Shown here: piece by piece, positions 51,792 through 59,922 of the stretch
Layout: every line of letters starts with the position of its first letter
Position numbering within the stretch: the stretch's first letter is position 1
Assembly (NCBI RefSeq): GCF_030651185.1
Contig: NZ_JAUSCJ010000039.1
Coordinates: forward strand, 62,001 to 126,000
Origin: Phenylobacterium sp.
GTDB taxonomy: Bacteria > Pseudomonadota > Alphaproteobacteria > Caulobacterales > Caulobacteraceae
Direction of reading: 5' to 3'
DNA length: 64,000 nt
Notes under the pieces: generated by a model
The model's database searches: none
What the model was told of the DNA's origin: nothing
Seen by the model: only the letters and a program-made list of their open reading frames with translations
Program-made: the position numbers and the translations under genes

Positions 51792-53234
51792 GTGTCCCTC
51801 CGCATCAAGCACATCCTCGCCACGTCGTGCGCCGCCCTGGCGCTCGCCGGCTGCGCCTCCGGCCCAGGCACCTTCGCTGGCCCCCGGCTCTACACCCAGC
51901 CGCAGGCGGCCAAGGTCACCTCGTCCAGCCAGGACCTGATCGACCTGCCGCAGCCCGGCGCGCCGGTGGCGGTGGCGGTCTACGGCTTCGCCGACCAGAC
52001 CGGCAAGTTCGACCCGACCGACAATATCCAGACCCTGTCGCGGGCCTTGTCCCAGGGCGCGACCTCGGTGCTGATTCAGTCCCTGCGCGAGGCCGGCGGC
52101 GGCAAGTGGTTCACCGTGCTGGAGCGCGAGCACCTCGATAACCTCCTGAAGGAGCGCCAGGTGATCACCGAGATGCGCCAGCGCTATCTCGGCGAGCGGG
52201 CGGTCAATCCCGACGCCCTGCCCTCGCTGCTGTTCGCCGGCGTGCTGCTGGAAGGCGGCGTGATCGGCTACGACACCAACACCCTGACCGGCGGCGCCGG
52301 CGCGCGCTTGCTCGGTGTCGGGGCCCAGGCCGACTACCGGCAGGACACGATAACCGTCTATCTGCGCGCCGTCGCCACCAAGACCGGCGAAGTGCTGGCC
52401 TCGGTGGTGGTCCGCAAGACCGTGGTTTCCGCGGGGCTGTCGGGCGGCGCGTTCCGCTATGTCAGCTACAAGAACCTCCTGGAGGCCGAGACCGGCGTCA
52501 CGGTCAACGAGCCGCGCACCATCGCGCTGGAGCAGGCCGTCCAGAAGGCGTCCTACGACCTGGTGCTCGAAGGCGTCCGGCTGAACGTCTGGTCGTTCGG
52601 CGACAAGCTCGCCGGGGCCGCCATGCTCGACAAGCACCTGGCCAGCTCGGAGGTTCCCCGCGCCCAGGCCAGGGCCACGGTCAAGCCGATCCCGGTGAGC
52701 CGCCCTCTCCCCGCCGTCGCGCCGGCTGCGCCGCCCCAGGCCCCGGAAGCGCCGCGCTCCGCGCCGTCGCCGAAGATGCAGACAGCCGAGCTGACTCCGG
52801 CCACCTTCGTCAGGCCCGCTCCGGTGATGGCCCCGTTGGCTACCGCGAGGGCTCCGGTGGCCCCGGCCCCCGAACCCATCGTCGTTGCGGTCATGCCCGC
52901 GCCGGCCCTACCCAAGCCCGTCAAGGCGCAGGAGCCAGGCCGCGCGGCGGTGCAGATCGGCGCCTATTCCTCGGCCGCCCTGGCTGACTCAGGCTGGACC
53001 AACACCGCCGCCAGGTTCCCGGAATTCGTGGCCGGAAAGGCCCGGCGGGTCGAGCGCGTCGAGCGGGACGGCCAGACCTTCTATCGTGCGTCGGTCGAGG
53101 GCTTCTCCGACAAGCCCGCCGCCCAGGCGTTCTGCGACGCCCTGAAAACCCGGGGCCGCGACTGTCTCGTCAAACTCCGTGCCGACGCCGGCGTCCGTAT
53201 GGCGGCGGGATCCATCCAACGGCCGGGCGACTGA
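51792..53234 (+). CDS. csgG: Curli secretion channel CsgG fused to a SPOR domain
   Basis: 480 aa from GTG 51792 (AGGGG upstream; TTG 51786 is possible). The lipoprotein signal LALAGC has Cys21. Residues ~45-280 are CsgG: VAVYGFADQTGKF, WFTVLEREHLDNLLKERQ and YRQDTITVYLRAVATKTGEV. A Pro/Ala-rich linker (~293-382) leads to a SPOR domain (~384-461): AAVQIGAYSSAALADSGW and TFYRASVEGFSDKPAAQAFC. E. coli CsgG is 277 aa and lacks this. SPOR domains bind denuded peptidoglycan. The loop aligned with the E. coli constriction residues (Tyr51, Asn55, Phe56) reads TDNIQTLS. Confidence 0.9.
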   Translation: MSLRIKHILATSCAALALAGCASGPGTFAGPRLYTQPQAAKVTSSSQDLIDLPQPGAPVAVAVYGFADQTGKFDPTDNIQTLSRALSQGATSVLIQSLREAGGGKWFTVLEREHLDNLLKERQVITEMRQRYLGERAVNPDALPSLLFAGVLLEGGVIGYDTNTLTGGAGARLLGVGAQADYRQDTITVYLRAVATKTGEVLASVVVRKTVVSAGLSGGAFRYVSYKNLLEAETGVTVNEPRTIALEQAVQKASYDLVLEGVRLNVWSFGDKLAGAAMLDKHLASSEVPRAQARATVKPIPVSRPLPAVAPAAPPQAPEAPRSAPSPKMQTAELTPATFVRPAPVMAPLATARAPVAPAPEPIVVAVMPAPALPKPVKAQEPGRAAVQIGAYSSAALADSGWTNTAARFPEFVAGKARRVERVERDGQTFYRASVEGFSDKPAAQAFCDALKTRGRDCLVKLRADAGVRMAAGSIQRPGD

Positions 53235-53272
53235 CACCCGGCCAGCACCACCTCTGAAGGAGAGTCACGACC

Positions 53273-54238
53273 ATGAACTTCAAGCATCTCGCGCTCGGGG
53301 CCGCCTCGGCCCTGGCGCTCGGCTTTGGCGCCTCGGCGGCGCTGGCGGCCAACACCTCGACTGTCACCCAGCCCGGCGACTACAACGACGCCACCGTCAC
53401 CCAGACCGGCGGCGCCCAGGGCACCTCGATCATCACCCAGTCGGGGGTCAACACTTCGGCCGCTCACGGCGTGGCGAGCGTGACCCAGGCCGGCGGGGCC
53501 ACCAACGGCGCGTCGATCAACCAGCTCGCGGGCTCCCTGCGCGCCTCGGCGACCGTCGACCAGTCGGGATCCGGCAACAACCTGTCCGAAATCACCCAGG
53601 ACGACGCCGACGCCGTCGCCAGTGTGACGCAGGTTTCGACGGGCGCGGGCCAGAACCATGTCTCCGTCAACCAGAGCAACAACGACGGCGTCGAAGACCA
53701 GAACGCGCTCGTGTCACAGACCGGGGCGGGCAACGGGGTCACGATAGCCCAGACCCAGACCCTGTCGCTGGACGGGGCGGATACGTCCGTCACCCAGGTC
53801 GGCGACGCCAACAGCGCCCTCGTCCTCCAGGGCGGCGAGGAGAACCTGGCGACCATCAGCCGGACGGGCGACAATGCAAGCGAGACGGTCATCCAGACCG
53901 GCGCCAACAACATCGCCACCTCCGTTCGGGTCGGCAACGGCGACCTGATCTCGGTGATCCAGGCGAGCGACGGCAACATCAGCACCATCACCGGTTCCGG
54001 CAGCACCAACACCATCTCCCTGCTGCAGGAGACCAGCAACGGCAACTCGAGCGACATCGATCAGGATGGCAACGACAACACCATCTTCCTGACCCAGAAC
54101 GCGCTGCTGGCCGCCAGCACGAGCGTCATCGCTCAGGCCGGCAACTATAACCTGGCGACCGTCACCCAGAGCGTGGTCGGCGGAACCAGCACGATCACCC
54201 AGGCGGGTGATCACAACACCGCGACAGTGCGGCAATAG
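53273..54238 (+). CDS. csgA: Major curlin-repeat protein 1 (CsgA-like)
   Basis: 321 aa. The signal peptide is residues 1-24 (GFGASAALAA). After this nearly the whole chain is curlin repeats of about 20-23 residues with Gln/Asn ladders, for example STVTQPGDYNDATVTQTGG and GGTSTITQAGDHNTATVRQ. It is more than twice the length of E. coli CsgA, so more stacked rungs per subunit. GAAGGAG precedes the ATG. Closely paralogous to the next gene. Confidence 0.88.
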   Translation: MNFKHLALGAASALALGFGASAALAANTSTVTQPGDYNDATVTQTGGAQGTSIITQSGVNTSAAHGVASVTQAGGATNGASINQLAGSLRASATVDQSGSGNNLSEITQDDADAVASVTQVSTGAGQNHVSVNQSNNDGVEDQNALVSQTGAGNGVTIAQTQTLSLDGADTSVTQVGDANSALVLQGGEENLATISRTGDNASETVIQTGANNIATSVRVGNGDLISVIQASDGNISTITGSGSTNTISLLQETSNGNSSDIDQDGNDNTIFLTQNALLAASTSVIAQAGNYNLATVTQSVVGGTSTITQAGDHNTATVRQ

Positions 54239-54304
54239 CCGCGTGGCGGACGGGCGGCTTCGCGGCTGTCCCGTCCACCAGACCACCCCGAAGGAGTTCG
54301 GACC

Positions 54305-55273
54305 ATGACCATCAGAAACATCGCGCTCGGCGCCGTCTCGGCCCTGGCGCTCGGCTTCGGGGCCTCCGCGGCGCTGGCGGCCAATACCTCTACCGTGACC
54401 CAGCCGGGCGACTACAACGACGCCACCGTCAACCAGACGGCCGGCACGCGGGGCACGTCGTCCATCACCCAGTCGGGGACGAACCTCTCGGCGACCCACG
54501 GCGTGGCCAGCGTCACCCAGGCCGGCGGCCTGACCAACCACTCGACCATCGACCAGCTCTCCGGCTCGACCCGCGCCTCGGCGACGGTAAGCCAGTCGGG
54601 CGGCGACACCGGCAACAACGTGACCAACGTCACCCAGGCCGGGGTCCTGGCTATCTCCAGCATCACCCAGGTCTCCACGGGAGTCGGCGCCAACACGGTC
54701 ACGGTCGACCAGAGCGGCAACGGCGGCGCCGAGGCCCAGAACGCGGCGGTCACCCAGACCGGCGCCGGAAACGGCGCGACCGTATCCCAGAGCCAGGCGG
54801 TGTCGCTCACCGGCGCGGACGCCACGGTCACCCAGACGGGGAACAACAACACTGTCACCATCGAGCAATCGGGGTCCCGCTCACTGGCAAGCATCAGCCA
54901 GACCGGCAACTCCTCGAGTACGACCATGATCCAGTCCGGGACCGACAACATCTCCACCTACGACCGGACTGGGAATTCGGTCGCCACCGACGTCACCCAG
55001 TCGAGCGACGGGAACACCAGCAGCATCACCGGCACGGGCGCCTTCGGGTCGGTCACCGTCCTGCAGGAAAACGTCGACGGCAACGCCAGCGATATCGACC
55101 AGGACGGCGACTTCAACACCATTGCCGTGACTCAGGGCGGAACCAACGCCAGCACCAGCACCATCAGCCAGTCGGGGCGCGTCAATGTCGCAACCCTGAT
55201 CCAGAGCACGGTGGGCGGAACCAGCACGATCACCCAGGCCGGCGACAACAACACCGCGACCGTCAGGCAGTAG
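54305..55273 (+). CDS. csgA: Major curlin-repeat protein 2 (CsgA-like)
   Basis: 322 aa, colinear paralogue of the preceding gene: same signal peptide style, same opening NTSTVTQPGDYNDATV and same ending STITQAGDNNTATVRQ, with many substitutions in the middle. The tandem duplication gives two amyloid subunits that could co-polymerise. GAAGGAG lies before the ATG. The 66-base gap contains no hairpin terminator. Confidence 0.88.
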   Translation: MTIRNIALGAVSALALGFGASAALAANTSTVTQPGDYNDATVNQTAGTRGTSSITQSGTNLSATHGVASVTQAGGLTNHSTIDQLSGSTRASATVSQSGGDTGNNVTNVTQAGVLAISSITQVSTGVGANTVTVDQSGNGGAEAQNAAVTQTGAGNGATVSQSQAVSLTGADATVTQTGNNNTVTIEQSGSRSLASISQTGNSSSTTMIQSGTDNISTYDRTGNSVATDVTQSSDGNTSSITGTGAFGSVTVLQENVDGNASDIDQDGDFNTIAVTQGGTNASTSTISQSGRVNVATLIQSTVGGTSTITQAGDNNTATVRQ

Positions 55274-55344
55274 GACGGCCCGCGGGGCCGGGGCGGTGCG
55301 GGGGGGGCCGCCCCGGCAGGGTTCAGGAAAGGTAGACGCACAAG

Positions 55345-56205
55345 ATGATCGGCATCGACGTCATCAGACGCTTCGTCGTCGCCCCCGGCGCCGCGATCGT
55401 ACTGGCCTGCACAACACCGGCCGCGGCGGCCTGCCTGACCGGGGCCGGCAACCTCGCCGCCATCGCCCAGGAAGGCGGCAACGCCCAGGCTACGGTCGAT
55501 CAGACCAGCCAGGCGAACGGCGCGGCCTGTGTCGACCAGGGCGGCGACGACGCCACCGCCAGCATCCTGCAGATCGGCTCGGCCGAGCCCAATGTCGCGA
55601 GCATCGTCCAGACGGGCGGCGCGGACCAGGTCGCCTACATCGGCCAGGACGGCGACCGCAACCAGGCCTCCATCGGCCAGTCCCAGGCGAACGGCGCTAC
55701 CACGCTGGGCTCCGGATCGCTGCTGCCCGCCGGGTTCCTGGCGCGGCTGACCGGCGCCGGCCCCGCCAGCGGCTACGGCGCGGTCATCGCCCAGGACGGC
55801 TCGCTTAACAACGCGTCGATCCAGCAGGGCTCAGACGGCGCCTATGCCGAGGTCGGCCAGGACGGCAACGCCAACACCGCCGCGATCCTCCAGGACGGCC
55901 TATCGTCGGGCCTCACCGGTAACTTCGCCAGCCTCTACCAGAACGGCTCGGGCAACCTCGGCCAGCTTGAACAGACCGGCGAGGCCAACTCCGCCGACCT
56001 CACCCAGACCGGCTCGAACCTGATCGGCTCCATCGCCCAGACAGGGAACACCAACACCGCCTCGCTGACCCAGACCGGCTCCGGGCTCGCCTACGCCATC
56101 GTTCAGGACGGGACCTCCACCGTGGCGGGCGGGATCACCCTGACCGGGGTGACCAACGTCTCGGTGATGCAGGCGAACGTGCAGACCATCGTAACGGCGC
56201 GCTGA
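55345..56205 (+). CDS. Curlin-repeat protein 3
   Basis: 286 aa. A signal peptide ends near TPAAAA. Two cysteines follow (ACLTGAG, AACVDQ), then curlin-like repeats with GQDGNANTA, LEQTGEANSADLTQTG and a non-repetitive C-terminus (VMQANVQTIVTAR). A ~35-residue insertion (GSGSLLPAGFLARLTGAGPA) breaks the repeats near the middle. It could be a minor subunit, cap or nucleator; I cannot assign which. GGAAAGG precedes the start. Confidence 0.8.
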   Translation: MIGIDVIRRFVVAPGAAIVLACTTPAAAACLTGAGNLAAIAQEGGNAQATVDQTSQANGAACVDQGGDDATASILQIGSAEPNVASIVQTGGADQVAYIGQDGDRNQASIGQSQANGATTLGSGSLLPAGFLARLTGAGPASGYGAVIAQDGSLNNASIQQGSDGAYAEVGQDGNANTAAILQDGLSSGLTGNFASLYQNGSGNLGQLEQTGEANSADLTQTGSNLIGSIAQTGNTNTASLTQTGSGLAYAIVQDGTSTVAGGITLTGVTNVSVMQANVQTIVTAR

Positions 56206-56212
56206 GGATAGG

Positions 56213-56671
56213 ATGCGCGCCACGATCCTCATCGCCGCCGCGACCCTCATCCTGGCGGCCGGCCCAACACGCGCCGGGCCGCCGAACCCTGACATCCTGG
56301 TCGACCAGGTCGCCGGGGCGGTGACGCGCGCCTCGGTGCGGGTGGAGAGCCTCACGCCTCAGCGCGGGACCCTGGCGGTGGCGAACGTGCCGTCCAGCGC
56401 CGGGGCCCGCACCGCCATAGCCCAGCCCAGGAACGCACTGGACCGCTGCGAGGCCATCCTGCGCGGCGAGGCGCAAGCCGTGAAAGGCCTCGACTGCGGG
56501 GTCGGCCAGCTTGAGGCGCTGCGTCGGGAGGTCGAGGCCGAGCCGCCTTCGTCGCTCGGCACGGACCTGGACCGACTATCCAAGGACCTGGAGTCGATCA
56601 CCAGCACTCCGCAATTGACGGACCCGGCCACCGGCGCGCCAGCCATCGCTATCCTGCGCGCGCCCGGCTAG
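56213..56671 (+). CDS. Hypothetical secreted protein of the curli operon
   Basis: 152 aa with a signal peptide of about 21 residues (AGPTRAGPPNPD). It has two cysteines (DRCEAILRGEAQAVKGLDCG) and an acidic helical region (LDRLSKDLESI). It follows the third curlin gene by 7 bases, so it is co-transcribed. It does not resemble CsgE or CsgC in the motifs I can check. It may be an accessory or chaperone. Confidence 0.7.
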   Translation: MRATILIAAATLILAAGPTRAGPPNPDILVDQVAGAVTRASVRVESLTPQRGTLAVANVPSSAGARTAIAQPRNALDRCEAILRGEAQAVKGLDCGVGQLEALRREVEAEPPSSLGTDLDRLSKDLESITSTPQLTDPATGAPAIAILRAPG

Positions 56672-56755
56672 CGCAGGCGGCCGCCGAGGCCCGCACCATC
56701 GCCAATCTGATCAGGGTCATGCCCGAGCCGCGCCAGTCCCATGTGCGCAAGAGGT

Positions 56756-56945
56756 TCGACCCAGAAGTTCCTGGCCACCCATGCCGCCGTCTACAATGTG
56801 TTCAACCTCCCGCTCCTCATCCGCCGACAGACCCTATGCCACCTCCGGGCCGTCGCCCGTCAGACGAGGGTGGCTGCGACCTTCGCTGTTTGATCGGAAG
56901 CGTGAGGGAGGGGCCTCTTCGGCCGGCGGTCGTTACCCTGATAGA
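56756..56945 (+). pseudogene. Degenerate IS6-family transposase 3' end
   Basis: Translation from 56762 gives QKFLATHAAVYNVFNLPLLI and then RRQTLCHLRA, the C-terminus of the island's IS6 transposases with several substitutions; the stop is at 56891. The following GGGAGGGGCC and GTTACCCTGA resemble their right end. Only ~45 codons survive, directly downstream of the curli operon. Confidence 0.8.
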
Positions 56946-57025
56946 GCCAGCGGGGGCCCACGCCAGCGTGCGCGGGTACCAGAAGGTCCGCAATCGGCGG
57001 TGGGCTCAGACGTTGGCGAGGTCCG

Positions 57026-57643
57026 CTATCGCACGATGGAGGGGCCGTGGGATCTTCCGGCGATCAATGCCGCATGGGTCCGATTTCGCGCGCCGATCAG
57101 CGTCAGGACGGTGTGGACATGGGTCTTAACCGTCCCGGTGGAGATTTCTAGAGCCTCAGCGATCTCCTGGTTCGATTTCCCCAGAGCCAGTTGCCCAAGG
57201 ACTTCAAGCTGACGCGCCGACAGCCCTCGGGTCGCAGGTTGGGTTTGGCCGTTTGAAGACTTCGAGGGTTCGGCGGGGAAATTGACGCCGCCATCGATCA
57301 CGGTGGTGATTGCGTGCTTGAACCCCTCCACGTCGAGGTCCTTGGTCAGATAGCCCGCCGCGCCCGCCCACTTCGCAAGACTGGCAAAGGCTGGAGTCAC
57401 GCGGTCATCAACGACGATCACCATGCCCGGTTTGGCGTGAGCGACGAGTTGCTTCAGCTTCTGAAAATCATAGTTCGCGGTGAACAGGTCGACCAGAGTG
57501 ACGCTCGGTCTGGCGACCGAGATCTCATCGATGGCCTCTTCCATCGTCGAGGCGAAGCGTGGTTGCCCCTGGCCACGACAATCGAGGAGAATCTGGCCCA
57601 GGGCCGATCGGCATATGGGCTTTTCCTCCACGACCAATGACAT
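57026..57643 (-). CDS. LuxR/FixJ-type response regulator
   Basis: 205 aa. The N-terminal receiver-like domain has Asp in SVTLVDLFTAN and the KDL loop near residue 105. The C-terminal LuxR helix-turn-helix is GLSARQLEVLGQLALGKSNQ followed by EIAEALEISTGTVKTHVHTV. In organisation it resembles CsgD, the curli master regulator, but LuxR-type proteins are common and this is inference. ATG 57643 is preferred over an upstream extension. It faces the curli operon across an IS6 remnant. Confidence 0.85.
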   Translation of the reverse strand: MSLVVEEKPICRSALGQILLDCRGQGQPRFASTMEEAIDEISVARPSVTLVDLFTANYDFQKLKQLVAHAKPGMVIVVDDRVTPAFASLAKWAGAAGYLTKDLDVEGFKHAITTVIDGGVNFPAEPSKSSNGQTQPATRGLSARQLEVLGQLALGKSNQEIAEALEISTGTVKTHVHTVLTLIGARNRTHAALIAGRSHGPSIVR

Positions 57644-57917
57644 CGGATTTGAACCCCCGCTTCTACACCGCCTCCGCGCCTGGGCGCGGAGATCGCTACC
57701 TCGGGCTGTTCTGCCAGGCGCTCGGATGCCGCACCCATAGCGGAGGTCGCCTTGCAACCGATTGACTATTATCAGCTGAGCAACCGAGAGTTTTCCGAAA
57801 ATCTAAATACTCCTATAGGGAGAATCCGGTTCGGATAATAAGGCCCCAATAGACGCTGAGCATATCGCGTGAGTCTGTATCCGGGGATATAGTCCAATTG
57901 GCCAGTTTCTAAGGCAA

Positions 57918-58118
57918 ATGATCTTGCCCTTGTGGCGATTGGATGCCGAGCCCTACAAGATGTTCACGCGCCATCTCGCGTGCCCGAGCCTGATACCTGC
58001 GGCCTATCGTGCGAAATGGGGGTTGCCGTTCGACTATCCGATGACGGCTCCAGGCCTAAGCGCCATACGAACGGCGGTCGCCAAGTCCATGGGGCTCGGA
58101 CGATGGGGCGCCGCCGGA
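57918..58118 (+). pseudogene. MucR/Ros-family regulator fragment cut by IS6
   Basis: Translation shows YKMFTRHLACPSLIPAAYRA followed by KWGLPFDYPMTAPGLSAIRT and AVAKSMGLGR, the C-terminal half of MucR/Ros zinc-finger regulators. The usual first zinc-binding Cys region is degraded, and the IS6 copy B left end follows 8 bases later, replacing the true C-terminus. MucR proteins control surface polysaccharides and motility. Confidence 0.6.
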
Positions 58119-58938
58119 GGTGCTGTCAGTTTAAGGTCAACTTGTCTCCGGTAGTGGCGTGACGCCAGTCGGAGGATGCACCTCGTGAAGCTGATTTCTT
58201 ACAAACGCCACCGGTACCCGCCGGAGGTCATCCGGCATGCGGTGTGGCTGTATTTCCGGTTCACGCTCAGCCTGCGGGACGTCGAAGAGTTGATGGCCCA
58301 GCGGGGTGTGGAGGTCAGCTACGAGACGATCAGGTGTTGGACCCTGAAGTTCGGCCGGCAGTTCGCCCACAATCTCAGACGGACAAGATCCAAGCCGACC
58401 GCGCGCTGGCATCTCGACGAAATGGTCGTGAAGATTGGCGGCAAGAGGATGTTCCTCTGGCGGGCCGTGGACGATGAAGGCGAGGTCCTCGACATGCTGG
58501 TCCAGGAGCGACGAAACAAGGGCGCAGCCCTTAAGCTGCTACGGAAACTGCTGAAAAACCAGGGTGTCCGACCCGAGGCGATCGTGACCGACAGGCTGGC
58601 TTCGTATCGCGCTGCGGCCCGAGATCTGGGCCTAACGGCGCGACATAGACCGGGAGGAATGCGCGAGAACAATCGGGCCGAAAACTCCCATCTGCCGATC
58701 CGCCGGCGGGAGCGAAAGCAGCAGAAGTTCAAGTCCAGGGCGTCGGCTCAGAAGTTTCTCGCCACCCACGCCGCCGTCTATAACGTCTTCAACCTCCAGC
58801 CCCACCTGATCCGCCGACCGACCCTCCGCCTCTTCCGGGCCGAGGCCCATCGGACGTGGGCGGCTGCGACCGCCGCATTGTGACATCCAAGCGGGGGAAG
58901 AGGCTTCTGCGGCGCGGTGGACTTAACCTGACAGTGCC
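58119..58938 (+). mobile_element. IS6-family insertion sequence, copy B
   Basis: Left end GGTGCTGTCAGTTTAAGG; right end reversed GGCACTGTCAGGTTAAG. The 820-bp element is complete and abuts copy C. Flanking 8-mers differ (CCGCCGGA, TCTCCGCT). Confidence 0.85.
58176..58883 (+). CDS. IS6-family transposase (copy B)
   Basis: 235 aa, intact DDE transposase: RWHLDEMVVKIGG, VTDRLASYRAAARDLG and NNRAENSHLPIRRRERKQQK. A GGAGG lies upstream of ATG 58176. It is more like copy C than copy A. Confidence 0.93.
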   Translation: MHLVKLISYKRHRYPPEVIRHAVWLYFRFTLSLRDVEELMAQRGVEVSYETIRCWTLKFGRQFAHNLRRTRSKPTARWHLDEMVVKIGGKRMFLWRAVDDEGEVLDMLVQERRNKGAALKLLRKLLKNQGVRPEAIVTDRLASYRAAARDLGLTARHRPGGMRENNRAENSHLPIRRRERKQQKFKSRASAQKFLATHAAVYNVFNLQPHLIRRPTLRLFRAEAHRTWAAATAAL

Positions 58939-59732
58939 TCTCCGCTAGCGGCGCCACAGCCGTAGCGAGGGGACGCACTTGAAGCCGATATCCTACAAGC
59001 GCCACCGGTTCCCGGCTGATGTCATCCGCCATGCAGTGTGGTTGTATTTCAGGTTCACCCTGAGCTTTCGGGACGTCGAGGAACTCCTCGCCCAACGGGG
59101 GATCGAGGTCAGTTACGAGACGATCCGGTGCTGGACGCTGAAGTTCGGCCGCCAGTTCGCGCATAATCTGCGGCGCTCCCGACCCAGGCCGACAGGTCGA
59201 TGGCATCTGGACGAGATGGTCGTGAAGATCGGCGGACGGCGAATGTTCCTGTGGCGGGCCGTCGATGATGAGGGAGAGGTGCTGGACATGCTGGTCCAGG
59301 AGCGCCGCAACAAGGCGGCGGCGTGGAAGCTGCTGAGGAAATTGCTCAAGAACTACTGTGTCCACCCCGAGGCGATCGTCACGGACAAGCTGGCGTCCTA
59401 CCGTGCCGCGGCCCGGGATCTGGGCCTGGCGGGTCGTCACCGACCTGGCGGGATGCGGGAGAATAATCGCGCTGAGAACTCGCATCTGCCGATCCGGCGA
59501 CGGGAGCGAAAGCAGCAGAAATTCAAATCCAAGGCCTCAGCCCAGAGATTCCTCGCCACTCACGCCGCTGTCTACAACGTCTTCAATCTCCAGCCTCACC
59601 TGATCCGCCGACCGACCCTCCGCCGGTTCCGGGCCGAGGCGCATCGGACGTGGGCGGCGGCAACCGCCGCTGCGTGATCTCCGCGCCGGGGAGGGGGCCT
59701 TTGGAGTTCGGCCGACTTAACCTGACAAACCC
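58939..59732 (+). mobile_element. IS6-family insertion sequence, copy C (left end truncated)
   Basis: Begins at TCTCCGC, which corresponds to position 27 of copy B, so its first ~26 bases are missing where copy B ends. The right end is intact (reversed GGGTTTGTCAGGTTAAG). The two copies thus form a direct tandem with one internal junction. Confidence 0.8.
58979..59677 (+). CDS. IS6-family transposase (copy C)
   Basis: 232 aa from TTG 58979: KPISYKRHRFPADVIRHAVW, RWHLDEMVVKIGGRRM, VTDKLASYRAAARDLG and NNRAENSHLP. All three acidic catalytic residues are present. The start codon is weak, and the left inverted repeat is lost. Confidence 0.92.
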   Translation: MKPISYKRHRFPADVIRHAVWLYFRFTLSFRDVEELLAQRGIEVSYETIRCWTLKFGRQFAHNLRRSRPRPTGRWHLDEMVVKIGGRRMFLWRAVDDEGEVLDMLVQERRNKAAAWKLLRKLLKNYCVHPEAIVTDKLASYRAAARDLGLAGRHRPGGMRENNRAENSHLPIRRRERKQQKFKSKASAQRFLATHAAVYNVFNLQPHLIRRPTLRRFRAEAHRTWAAATAAA

Positions 59733-59922
59733 GCACCAGGACCATAAGTGTGCCTGCGGTCTTCCACCCGACGGGCGACATCGATGCCGATATCCCGCGT
59801 ATCCGGGCCTTCTATGCGGGTGCGGTCGGCAGGAACAGGTCGCAATTTACTGCGGGCGGTTGAACGAGACCGGCCCCAACCCGGGGCGGGCTCGGTGACC
59901 AGGACTTTGGAGAGAAGGCGTC

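Noticed and set aside
53273..56205. CRISPR-like periodicity in the curlin genes
   Set aside because: The repeats are in-frame, degenerate amyloid repeats, not identical repeats with unique spacers.
57026..57643. Naming the LuxR-type regulator CsgD
   Set aside because: Domain layout is shared by very many LuxR/FixJ proteins; only the neighbourhood suggests CsgD, so no symbol is given.
59748..59898. Short ORFs between IS6 copy C and the aldo/keto reductase
   Set aside because: They are under 85 residues, resemble no family and lie in what looks like a truncated junction sequence.
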